Below are positions 22,288 to 33,673 of a stretch of 64,000 bases of DNA, piece after piece (position 1 is the first letter of the stretch; each line of letters starts with the position of its first letter). The stretch covers positions 503,835 through 567,834 of the forward strand of contig BCIK01000007.1 of assembly GCA_039545295.1 (NCBI GenBank), given 5' to 3'. Both the position numbers and the translations under genes were made by a program. This DNA comes from Udeniomyces pyricola. Taxonomy: Eukaryota; Basidiomycota; Tremellomycetes; Cystofilobasidiales; Mrakiaceae. Below the pieces are notes generated by a model. The model was not told the origin of the DNA. It saw nothing but the letters and a program-made list of their open reading frames with translations, and searched no databases.

Positions 22288-25200
22288 TCAAAAGTTGGCG
22301 TCTGCTCCAGGCGTTGCATTCCACTGGAATTCAGCCTGCCCCGCCGATGATGTCCGGCCAACCGTTTTGAGCCATTCGTCAGTCCATCCTAATGATGATC
22401 CCTCGTGAGTTGATCCTAAAGTGTCAGGCGTTGAGAGCAAGTTCCATTCGGTAGACGGAAGGGAAGACGCTGGCTCGATGGGCAAGTCGGGCATGTCTAC
22501 TGGATAGGATGGTGAATTGTCGGTTGTAGTGAACCCGTAGCTTGACAGAGCCCTCACTCCATCTGAGGTTAGGGTTGTGGTCGGTCTGGAAGCAATTCGA
22601 TCGTCGTAAAGGTTGTATTTGGGCGGGCTCTGATTGCCGTTTCGCTGTCGAGCTCGTAAGATGGCCGAGATTTCTAGGCGATATCGGGTTTCCCACGGAG
22701 GCGTAGTGTGGAAAGTGGTCATGAAGGGCGAAGAAGAGTGTGGTGGGATTGGAGAATCTGTCGAACGGCTGCTAGAAGAGGGCGTGGACTGCGGAGACTT
22801 AAAGTAGGCGCTCGTGGCGGATGCTGAGTGTGCAGCGGCATCATGTGCAACAGGATCGAAAGGAGTGTACTGGAACGGGGGAAGACCTGGTGGTGTCGCG
22901 GCCGTCATAAGCTGTTCAAAGGAATTACATCATGTAAGCGGCGGCATATGTCAGGTAATTACAGAGAACTTTCGTTACACGTAGTCCAAAGAGAAGTCAC
23001 GAACTTTCATGACTTTGTTGAACTGGTCTGCGTAAATTCCCCATGTCATACCGACTATGACTTGCGCTTGAAGCAGAAGCGTCACGGTACGAACTTTAAC
23101 AGACCAGGTCCAATCCTGAGAGCTCGGCGCTGAACCTCGGAAACCCTAGGAAAGAAGCATCACACATTTGAAGCCTTGAGTATCATACTCGATTTAGCGA
23201 CATCATAGTATGAACCGGGCATTCGCACCTCTTCGATAACAGGTATTCGGCTCAAAAATTCGGCCGCAACGCCATGTTTGTCCATCTGAGCAAATTCGGC
23301 TGATTGCAAAGTTTCGGCAGGGACCTGACCAAGAATTGCATGTGAATTTGTTGCTCAGTAGAGAACCACGTATGCTCAAGAGAGAGATCTGGCTCAACAT
23401 ACCTCGGAGAAAAGGACAGCAAACAACCGGCACGACGCCATCGACCGCTCGAGACTCTCCCGTTCAAGCTGCTGGAGTATGGTCGGAATAGGGATGGGCG
23501 GACGTGCTGAAGGAGCTCCTGAATCAGGGGAGCGGACAAACTCGTCCGGAGAGTCGCCCTGGGAAGTTGAAACAAGCTGTCGTTCGACTTCAGCGCGTTC
23601 GCGAATGAGGCAATGGACGAGAAGCCAGATAGACGTGTTGCCGAAACTGACAAAAGACACAAGAACAGAGTTCAGCTAGATATTCAATCTTTGAACAACT
23701 CTACACCTCAATTCTCGACGAGCGACAGCGAACACCTTTTGTTCGGGTGGACTCACCGCATGTGAAGGTATAAATTGGTTGCAGAGAAAGGCACTGTGAC
23801 CATAGGCATTGTTCTCAACACCTGCGCAGCAACTTGATCAATCCAGTCCGTAAGCTCCTCCTGAGAGGGTACCAAACCGTAACGTCAGCCGCTACACTGA
23901 CTCTTAGCTCTCAAATGCGTCAGACAATCACGTGCGCAACCTTACCGCTTTGTCCCAAAACGAGTGACAGGCTTTGTCGAATTGCTCCAGCGGGAGTCGA
24001 TTGCCATTGTCAGAGAATGGAATCATGAGGTGGTTAGCTCCCCAGATGAGAAGCTCCCCAATCATGGGATATGCCATCAGCATCATCTGTGGTATTAGAA
24101 AGGCGCCATGGAAAAGTGTGTGAGTCAGACGCCATGCTCTCAAAGCCGGTGAAATAGTGTTCGAGCTCTTCATGACGGACCATGATGGAGGGTCCAGGGT
24201 TTGACTCTGGTTCGATTTGAGGAAGAGGCTGATTGAGACGTGGCACGTATGGAAAAGCTGAGAAAAACTGTTCATTGGTCACTCGAGATGTATGTCTGGA
24301 GGAGAACTATGTACAAAACCAAACGTTGCGAAGCTTTGAGTCACCGCATATAGTCATGGCCAGGTCAGTCAACGGTCGAGCACGCATCAGAAGATTAACT
24401 AACCGACCCCCAAGCCGACCACATGTAGAAGATCCAGAGAGCTCTTTGGTGTTTGGCTACAGAAAACATAGGTGAAACGAAAGGAATGAGCGTCAGCTTG
24501 ATTCAGAGTTTCGACACAAACAGCGTTGTGGAAGTGGACAGACTGGATCTCAGGTATGGCGATGGATCGCCGCTCGCTACGTTTTGTCTATGTTCAGCTG
24601 CCGAAGCTTTCCAGAGATCAAGCTCGCATACATGCTCGGCCACAAGGGAATGTACGATCCTCCAACCAGCCGATCTTGTTGGCACGACACCGATCTAAAT
24701 CACACGTGGTTCGAATCAATGAATGACATCATTCAGTCGGTCTTCCAATGTGATGACTCCACAGTCTTGTCTTTACGTACTCGTTGAGCGGTGCCCTGAT
24801 CTTGCAGCTCTTGCATCTCCATTAAGGGCCCTGCGAGAATCAGACATTCGACGCTTTCTTCTGATGGACGTCTCGCCACAGCAGCTGTGGTGTCACAAAG
24901 AAGGTAAGTAGTTGTTGAGCCAAAGGTAAAAGATGACCCACAGTTCTGGAGAAGTTTGCATACATTCGTCAAACATCTTCAATCCCCTATCGATAAGTGC
25001 CTTTCGTGCGCTACGATAGGACGCTTCTAGGTCTACAGAACCATAGGCTGAGGAGGGAGTGCTACTGTTCAAAAGAAGCGGATTTGAGCTGTACCTCGCA
25101 CCCCACGCTATCATCAGCGAGACCATCACCTGGCCGGTGGCAGAGAGCAAGGCGGTCGTGCAGTAGTTTTGGATGTATGTTTCTTTGAATTCGGCAGGAT

Positions 25201-26351
25201 CCATGGCCTGTGGTTGCAAAGGAACATATGTAAGAACTTCTGTCATATAGATATAGATGTATTTCTGGGACGACGTGTATCTATGTCTGCGTACCTGAAT
25301 AGCTGTATGTCCAGAGACGAAAAACGTTTCGAGAAGATCGCGTTCGAGTTCTTGCGCCACGATGTTCTGGAAGAGGATAAATTAGCATCTGGTAGTGTAT
25401 GGGACCGGAGACAGGTGCATAGCTGACACCCACCGTGTTCATAATGCTCTGCGTCGACGCAAAGGAAACCGAGGGAATGGTATATGGTTGAGTCGGGAAT
25501 GGAATGGGCGATGGGATAGGAAAGGTACTGTCAAATGAAAAAGGGGCGGGGTCGATGGGATCAAAGTTGGCACAGGTTGTGAATGCCGGTGTGTTCTGTG
25601 CGATGAGATCAAGTTGGTGGTTGGTCGAGGAGGTGCCGTGGGCTGCGGCAGGAAGGATAGGGATAGACGGATCGCCAGAAGCGACGATGTCATGAGAAGC
25701 CGTGATTGCTCCGTAGGTAGATCTGGCAGCTTCGATTCGGACCCCTGTTCTCTTGGGAGGCTTTCGATTGGAGTTTAACGTCGATGTACAAACTATTCCC
25801 TGATGAATCATAGACGAACAACGCAGCTGAAATCAGCCTATCAATCGTGTCTCTTCGAACCCATGCTGTTGCAATGCTTCACGGACCTTGGCCAGACATT
25901 TGGAGCAGGATGAACCGGGCGAAAGATCTACAAGATCGCACTGGATAGCAAAGCGGCCAGATCATGAGCGGAAGATTAGCGATCTTCGCGGACCAACAGA
26001 AGTGAGAAAGCGGTGCGGAGAATAGAGGTCATATCTTGGTCGGATGGACACGGCTCTCGCCTCTCACCTTTACGCGCCGCGCCTTGCATGTGTCGCACGA
26101 GGTGTTTTGCTCTGGATGCGAGGAAGGACGAACATACGACAGACAGTAGTCAGCATTAGCCTCGTGGATGGTTGGCAAACGATGGAACAAAAGGGTTAGA
26201 TCAACGTCTGACCAGGATGGTTCCAGCATGAACCCATGCCGGAGCCGAGCTAGGCTTCGCACTTACTTCGCTTGGATCGGACGGGGCCCGAAGCTGCTGA
26301 TTGCTGGCTTGGCCCGGCTTGTGCATTGACCAGGGTGTTGTTGCTTGCCAT
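22288..26351 (-). CDS. Zn2Cys6 fungal-specific transcription factor
   Basis: Sixteen exons: 26351-26267, 26111-26068, 25940-25887, 25799-25434, 25366-25295, 25207-24964, 24884-24781, 24694-24544, 24456-24408, 24295-24181, 24086-23946, 23860-23757, 23646-23403, 23324-23229, 23145-23005 and 22911-22288, giving about 877 residues. The binuclear zinc cluster is spread over exons 2-4: SCDTCKARRVK, CDLVDLSPGSSCSKCLAK and GIVCTSTLNSNRKPPKRTG, spacing C-x2-C-x6-C-x10-C-x2-C-x6-C. The middle homology region follows with QELERDLLETFF, MIAWGAR, ARRPSEESVECLILAG, KHQRALWIFYMWSAW and IGELLIWGANHL. It should be a nuclear DNA-binding regulator; targets are unknown. The C-terminal exon is Ser/Thr/Pro-rich and probably an activation region. 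Junctions of exons 8 to 11 are the least certain, and donors GTCCGT and GTTCGT are used. It is divergent from the gamma-tubulin subunit gene, so it need not regulate its neighbours. Confidence 0.85.
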
Positions 26352-26884
26352 GGTATGTGGTTAGTTGGGATGATTCGGATTGCAAGCGGCTCTGAGATCT
26401 GAGGATCCGATATCTGAGGCCTGAGGCGGGAAGATGATACGAGGTCGGCGTCAGATGGAGTGCGTCGAAACCGAAATCGACTGATCATGCCAGATCGGCG
26501 CCGCTAATCGGAGGACAGCATGAGTACGGACAGATTAGATGAGTTCATACCATCATCCTTTTTTTCTCTCATCTTGCCAGAGACGGATTCATGCGATCCG
26601 ATAATGTAGTATCGATATCATGGACATGTTGCACGTCGCATGAGTTTCATGCCTGTGTACGCACGGTTGCTAATTGCCCACGATTAATCCGGTACATGCA
26701 GGTACAGCTATGCATGATATCATGCAACGCGCCGCGCGGACGCGCTCATAGAATCCAGCGACTTTCATCAACTGCAGTCGCCTGCACGTTCACCGTGGCT
26801 TACCGATCAACATCACTCGCTCTGCTCATCAGGTCGCCTGGATGATCTGTACCCTCCCATAGCCGTCATCAAATCACTCCCACC
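26352..26884. promoter_or_regulatory. Divergent promoter region between zinc-cluster factor and gamma-tubulin subunit
   Basis: 533 bases between two start codons on opposite strands. A directly repeated GATCTGAGGATCCGATATCTGAGG-like stretch near 26391-26425 and GATATC/GATATCAT words near 26612 and 26718 are visible. No coding sequence is supported. Confidence 0.4.
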
Positions 26885-29800
26885 ATGTCCGGGCTACCTC
26901 TGACCATCCATCATCATGTCCGGCTGCTACTTGAATCTTGCGCCTGCTCGACACCCGCCGGGACCAGCTCGACCTCGCCCTTCGCCGACTCTGACGCCCG
27001 CGAACTTCGCCGTCGCGTCCTCAAGACAACTAAGCGTTTGCACAGCGGTGGTCTGCGAAAGGAGTGGATCGATGTCGAAACAGATATGCAGGCGTCAGTC
27101 ATCTAGAATCTCGATCGCCCAAGCTTACTGTCCTAATCTCCGTAGTACACGTGCCGATACCAGGCTTGCTTTTCTGGGTCATATCACTGAATCCACACGC
27201 GGCTGTTCTCTCAGGGTCGTTTCGAAGCAGGAGATCCTCATGCACTCAAATCTTGCTCAGTCACTCCAGAATCAATTCGACAAACTCAAGAGCCAAAGAG
27301 ATCGAGAAAACCGACGTCCAACTTACGACAGTGACGCCGAGATCAAGGTGCGCAGCTGCTCCTCAGACAGCCCCTTCTGGCTGTCAGTTCTTGTCATGGG
27401 AAATTCTCCATCTCGAGACTCTGATAACTTCCGGACTCTTGCTGACTCGTCACTGGCTCTGTTCTCAATTACCTCAGTCAGAGAACATGCCCTCGCATCT
27501 TGCATTCCTTGTTCGTCCCGCGTTGAACTCGCAGCTCGCTTAAGCGCGTTTTCATCGGTAGACTCGCCATCACTGATCACCCTTATCGACCCTGGTCACT
27601 ATTGTTGCTTGCACTGTACTCAGCTTTCACTCTCAAACCCACCCACGGCCGTAACGCACGAGTATGCGCTTGCCGCCCTGGACGCCTGCACTACCCGACC
27701 TCAAACAGATCGCGAACTTTGGAACGAAATATTTTCGGCAAGTGGGCCAAACGAATCAGAAAAAGATCCAGACGAAGAGAGTTGGGAAGAGCCCGACTGG
27801 GGCAGTCATGCGAGTCAGCTTTCATGGGGAGATGATTACGACGACGAGTATCAGTCTACTGGCTCGTCCGATTCTCGTCCGCACTCGCCAGTCACAGATC
27901 CAGCATACCAGCGAAACTTACCATCAACCAATGCCGCCCTCGAGGTGGTCAACAGAAAAACGGAAACAATCCGACAGCGGCTCGAGCAAGCCATGGATCG
28001 AGCGTATTGGACGAAGGCTTATCAACAGGAAGAGGAAGAGGAGGAGCAGGAGTTAGATTCGCTGAAGGGATGGGAGAAAGTGTCGACTGTCAAAAGCCTA
28101 GCCAGACTGACGCATCGAATTGACCAAGACGAGGCCGGTATCGAACTGCCGAACCTCAAGGTTAGTCATCTATGTATCGATCGGTGTATGATTAATTGCA
28201 AGGTCTGGCTCTTGACTGTTTGCATGATTTTCCCCTTCAGATCCAAATCCGGGAAATCGACGCCATTCGTGAGGTATTGTTTGCTCTGACGGGTAGAGAA
28301 GGCTGCCTGTACACTTTCAAAGACAACGCTTGCTCGGTCAGTTCATCGTTCATCCCTCTTACCGTCCATTTGAGCTTAGCTGACTTAGGCTGCATGATTT
28401 CAGCTGCGCACGGATCTTCACTTGTTTCACCTGACATCCACTCTGTCCCACTCGCTTCTCGCCTCGTTCGCTCGACATGCATCTACGCTCGCCCGGTTGT
28501 CATCGTTCATCGAGAGTGTATTCATCCTTTCGAGAGTCTCCTTTGTCTCCCCGAATCATGATGCCGCCACATATCCTCCACCTCCAACATCATGGCGCTG
28601 TCGGACACTCGAGGCCATGGCCGAAGCCATCTCCCACATCTTGGTGGATCATCAGCGTTTCTGCGCCACTCTGGAGGAACGCCTCCTCCCGTCCTCTTCT
28701 ACGCCCATTGAAACGGCCACGTTACTCTCGTTGTCACACCTCATAGAACCCCGTCTCTATATCATCAATCTCCTCGAATCACTTTTACCATCCACTCCCT
28801 TTTCGTCCCATCATCCATCGATCCTTGCCAACACCATTCTAGGAACGCTTGCACGGACCACCTCCGCTCATCAAATGATGGCAGATTTGCCTGCTACTCA
28901 TGCCTTGACAGAAGTCCTGGTACGGACAGCTGAGCCTATGTGGGCCATGATTGGCCGATGGCTCTCGGACGGAGGACATCTGGGCGACCTAGACTACGAC
29001 TTGGATGCCGAGTTTTTCATCTATCGATCTGACGATGGGGACGAGATGGACCATGATGAGAGCCAGGAGATGGACGGAGAGCCAGAGAATCTCTGGCAAC
29101 GTGCATATCGGGTGAGGGCGGGTGGAGTGCCGGACGTGATTGGAGAGAGTCTTGCGGAGAGCATCCTTGCAGCCGGCAAGGCAGTGGGACTTCTTCGCGT
29201 TCTAGGGATCAACGCTACTTTAGGGGCGCATCAAGAAGACGATGATGTGGTCGACGGAATTTGTTCGCCATCGGGGCAGGAGCGCCGGATGTCCAAGTGG
29301 TCCACGCTTCGAGAGCTCCTTTCGGGCCCTGACGAAGAGCCTCGTCACTCGACATCCTTCCCTGTTGATCCTAACCTTCTTTCGGTCCGCACCTTCCCTC
29401 GTCTCATGAAATCACCTACAACAATGCTACTGCCGCCTAAAACTATGCCATCTATCTTTTCACCCCTGCCCTCACCTTCATCTTCACCCTCACCTCCACC
29501 ATCCTTAGCCGAGACCATATCCACCCATCTCCGACCTCTCCTTCGAATCCTACAGTACAAACTTGCTTCAACCATCCAAACCAATTGTGGTCTCCAAGCT
29601 CATCTTTCAGCTATCGAGGGTGTCTTTTTCATGCGTCGGGGTGAGGTCATGGGCGAATGGACGGGGAAACTGTTGACCAGACTCGAAAGCGGAGACGGGC
29701 TTGGTACGAGTCGTGGAGGAGCAGGCACCTTTGGTGGGAATAGAGGGTTCATCACCAAGAGGGCTTGGAACGATCCGCATACTCTCAATGCTAGTTTCCG

Positions 29801-31651
29801 AGACGCCGTTGCATATTGCGAAGATCAGGAACTTTGGATCAATCCTCTGCTGGTCAAGTTTTGGTCGACAAGCCCACCTGGGTCCATGCGTTTCGGCAAG
29901 CCCGTCGGTACATCCGCGTCAAGCAGTGGACCAAGGAGTGTTCGAGTGCTGGCTTGTTTGCTGGTCGAGTACGAGGTACGTCGAGTCTTGTGTGCCGCGT
30001 GTTCGTGATTCCAAAAGAATGGGCGCAGAGTTGACTTTTTCTCGCTTTGTCGACCTACACGATTGCTAGGTCCCATTCCCACTCTCTTACATCTTCACTC
30101 CGACCACTTTTACCGTCCGGTCTGCCATCTTCACCTATCTGCTTCAGCTCCGTCGGGCCAAAAATTTGATTGAACGTCTGACGCTCGTCAAAACAGACAC
30201 CTTGATAGAAGATGAGGCACTCAAAGTCTTTTGGGGACTCAGGCAGCGGCTTGGATGGATTGCCAAGTGAGTGTAATGACCAGCTTTGCATGTACATGCT
30301 TTACAACATAGCTGATGACTTTGACATGGTGACTACTCCCCCCCCCACACACACAGTGTGCTCTGGGACTTTACAATGACCAACGTTCTGTCGGTCGAGG
30401 TCGCTCGATTGCGTGATGCATTGGACCAAACATCGTCTTTGGACGAGATGATACCGCTACACGAGGAACAGTGAGTCTCATCTGGCTGATTCCTATAGCC
30501 AAGGATAATGATCCAACTATCGCGTGAGGGCCCTCACCTGACTGGGGTGTGTGCTTATTCTTGGACCCGTTTTTTTTTTGCTTCTCTTTTTTTTTTCTCG
30601 GTCGGGGTCCGATCAGCATCTCTCGACTCAAGCACCTTTGTCTCCTCAACGACAAGGTTAGTTTTGACTTCGACGCATCTCGATCTTTTATACAGCTTGT
30701 GATACTATCTGATCATGGCAATCTGCCTTGTCTGCTCGTGCCATCATTTTAATTCCGAACCCATCCAGGCTTCTCCACTCATGCGAACCGTGACCTCGAT
30801 CCTCGACCTCTCAGTCTCCTTTGCCTCTCTCTTCGAGTTCTACATGTCATCGTCTTTGATCCACAGCGATAGTTCCGACCTTCACCCCCATCTACATTCA
30901 CATCACCTTCCAAACGTGACTATCCATCCCAACCAATCGCTCTCCCGCTCTCGGTCCTTCTCACATCTCCCTTCACAGCCATCGACGAGGTCGTTCGTCG
31001 CTGGTGGAATGAGAGCATTGGCAAGTCGAAGGAAGCGATCGACCCGCGCTCGAGCAAGGGGCGAGGAAGAAGAAGAAGAAGAGTTGGCAGATGAGGCGTT
31101 TGAGGAACTAGAAGAGGAGGAGGATGAGGATGGAGAGGAGGAGGAAGGGCGAGGATTGAGTAGCGTGGCTGGTGATAGAACTCGATGGAGAGATGCTTCG
31201 GCTTTGTCTTCGGCAGGTGGGTCGTCGATTGTGACGGACGCCGAAACGGATGAACCATCAGAAGATTATTCTCAGAGAGTCAACAGGTTCGTTCATGTTC
31301 TGTTTCCCTATTCATGCTATGTGAAAGTTGGTACGTCACACTGCTTACCGAGCATCTTCTCACAATCAATCCCTCACTTCCTTCGCCTCTAAAAAAAAAA
31401 ACACCTCAACAACCAAAATCACGCAACCAAACCAAATCATACCAACCACTCAAAAAAGGATGCGACTCGAACTCTCGTCTCTCGTCAAGTTTTTATCCCT
31501 CGGCGTGGATACCCTCGCCAAATCCGTTGACACCTACGATTTCACTGCTGCTGCGGCTGCTTCCACAAAGCAGGAAACCATCAGGCTTGGAGGTGATGTG
31601 AGGGACACTTGGTCTATCTTGAGTTTCGCATTGGAAGACTGGCGGGATTAA
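26885..31651 (+). CDS. Gamma-tubulin complex component, Spc97/Spc98 family (GCP5-like)
   Basis: Nine exons: 26885-27093, 27146-28160, 28241-28336, 28404-29975, 30070-30266, 30357-30470, 30617-30656, 30769-31286 and 31459-31651, giving about 1317 residues. GCP proteins form the gamma-tubulin ring complex that nucleates microtubules at spindle pole bodies. The N-terminal GRIP1 part includes IQIREIDAIREVLFALTGREG and LFHLTSTLSHSLLASFARHA; the C-terminal GRIP2 part includes VPFPLSYIFTPTTF, IFTYLLQLRRAKNLIER, LWDFTMTNVLSVEV, LDEMIPLHEEHISRLKHLCLLN and SLFEFYMSS. The protein is longer than GCP2-4 and has acidic inserts (WEEPDWGSH; a Glu-rich run near 31065-31150). Length and inserts suggest GCP5 or GCP6 (fission yeast Mod21/Alp16), but I cannot separate them by eye. 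Exon 2 may still hide in-frame introns, because part of it lacks family motifs. Confidence 0.82.
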
Positions 31652-32008
31652 TCGATGGCAAGCTGAGTGGAAGAACGTCCGGTTGGGAAGAGAAGATGTC
31701 AGAGCAGTCTGTTCTCTGGTCGACGATTTGCTAGTGACGATGATGATAACGATGATGATTGATACGATCTGTGTGAGGATATCTCCCGCTTCCAAATGTT
31801 CATTCGCAGTTACATTGATGTGCGGACAAGAACAAAAAAAGACCATGGTGTTCACATGGTATCGTCAGGCTGTAATATAACTGATAACTCATACATAGGG
31901 AGACGTTAAGTCATCGACGTGGACACCTTATATCGTCAGACCTCTCCCACCAATGATCCCATCTCCCTGTACCTCCTTCCCTGCCTAGGTTGAGAAGGTT
32001 CATCAAGG
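31652..32008. other. Convergent intergenic region
   Basis: 3' ends of the gamma-tubulin subunit gene (plus) and the PUB-domain gene (minus). GATGATGATAACGATGATGATT repeats lie at about 31738-31760, which looks like simple sequence. No gene is seen. Confidence 0.45.
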
Positions 32009-33384
32009 TCATGGAACTTGATCGTTTGGTTTTGATTGAGAGGATGATTGAGAAGAAGCCGCTTTTGCTTTGGCCGCCTTGGCGTTCTCCTCCCGTAACT
32101 TCACCTCGGCCAAATGACGATGATGCGCCGCTTCTCGGGCTGCTCGAGCTTTGACTTGTAGTCGGTCATGCTCAATCTGAAACACAGAAGAAAATGCCCC
32201 CATGTGAGGCAGCGTTGCACAAGGATGTTGTTCAGTCCAAGATCAGTTCTGCGGCCAAGAAAAAGATACGAGACAGAAACGAACGTACAGCAGCGAGCGT
32301 TTCTTTTTTTATCAGTTCATCCTCCTCCTTCTTGCTACGCGTCACTTCCTGAGCTTTCGCCGATCTATAGGCACGTAAAAAAAAACCCGCAAAACATCGC
32401 AAATCGGTGAGTAAAATTTCATCAGTCCCTCGATTCAACCACGAGTCTCGCGTCGAACCTGATCCGAGAGTCAGATTTTTTTTGGTGTTGTTTGTATTAA
32501 CCTTTCTCGAATCTCCTTCTCTTTCCCACTCAACACTCCCCTCGCGATCTCCAACCCTTCAAGGGCCGAGACTCTTCCTTTGTCGTCCGTTCTCCCTTCC
32601 TCAAACGACCACACTTCTTCAAACTGGACCACCTTGCGCTTGAAGTTCAGGGCGACAAGGCAATGGTGGCCTCCATTGGCCGGAAGATCTAACAATGTCG
32701 TCCTGAGGATCTTGGAGGTCGCTTTCAGCGTCCGGGGCTTGGGATCGGTCGGGGAGGCGAGAATGCCGTTGCAAAGCCGTAGTAGCATCTACTCCACCGC
32801 AAAGTTGGAGACGGGTGAAGAGGTAAATTGGTGAATGGATTGAACGGGTGAGTATGAAGTCAGTTGATGAAGACGGATATGAGCGGATATGAGCGATTCG
32901 AAGGGGAGGGGAAGGAGGAAGGGGGATATTTCCTAACATTTAAAGCCCTTTCAGCCTGCGACGGACCAAACACGACAGGAAGTCATATAGCGTCGAAAGA
33001 TGCGGAACATCAGCTATTCAGTCTGAAATAAATGAAGCCCCTAGATCGGCAAGCACCGGAATGGATGGTGATTAGGTGAGAGCATGGAGGCGCAGCGGAT
33101 GGTGATGAGTTTGCATGCGTGGCGAGGAATAATAACATGGGCTACTTGACGTCTCTCAGGTTGAGGGCTTGTCAGTCGCAAGGACTCACCTCGACATACC
33201 CATTGGGCCCGATGATGGACGTCTCGACGATCTTTTCCCATCTGGCTTGGAGATCGTTGACGGCCTGGGCATGGCGAGTGGCGACGTCGAGGGAGGCGTC
33301 ATGGTGGGGGACTTGACGAGCTTGGGCGGCTGCGACTGCCGCTTGGGCGGGTGTGATGGCGGAGGGCTGGACGGGTAGCGACAT
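32009..33384 (-). CDS. PUB-domain protein with C-terminal coiled coil (probable Cdc48/p97 cofactor)
   Basis: Five exons, 33384-33190, 32955-32938, 32788-32502, 32364-32289 and 32176-32009, give 247 residues. Read alone, the piece starting at 32788 looks like a separate small gene, but it begins exactly after a splice acceptor. Joined to the upstream exons it completes a PUB/PUG domain: AERALN, then MLLRLCNGILASPTDPKPRT, SKILRTTLLDLPANGG and CLVALNFKRKVVQFEEVW. PUB domains bind the C-terminal tail of the AAA ATPase Cdc48/p97. A helical Ala/Lys/Glu-rich tail (KARAAREAAHHRHLAEVKLREEN) follows. No UBX or transglutaminase domain is seen, so it is neither a full UBXN6 nor a PNGase. Exon 2 is only 18 nt and its donor (GTTAGG) is weak. 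It is divergent from TMA64, 289 bases away. Confidence 0.65.
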
Positions 33385-33673
33385 GGATGGATGAGTGGAT
33401 GTAAACGATGATGTCGATGATGTAGACGATTGGTGATGATGAAGGGGTCGTTGGATTGAGGACTTGGATATATGTGATGAGTTGGACCAAGATGTGAGAG
33501 CAAGCCAAAGCGAGCAGCAGCAACGATGTTAATGGATTATAATTAATTACAATCCAATCCAATCCATATTTATATTTCGCTCAAACGTCATCAACAAATA
33601 CATACCCACTTGCCATCAATCGTCCACCCACCGACCACATCACCTATATATCCATCCTCACATATCCCCACCC

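Noticed and set aside
24700..24720. GGTTCGAATC, resembling a tRNA T-loop
   Set aside because: No matching anticodon arm or A-box within tRNA distance, and it lies in an intron of the zinc-cluster factor gene.
32009..32788. A separate 176-residue coiled-coil gene starting at 32788
   Set aside because: The ATG sits exactly on a splice acceptor, and joining it to the upstream exons completes a PUB domain.
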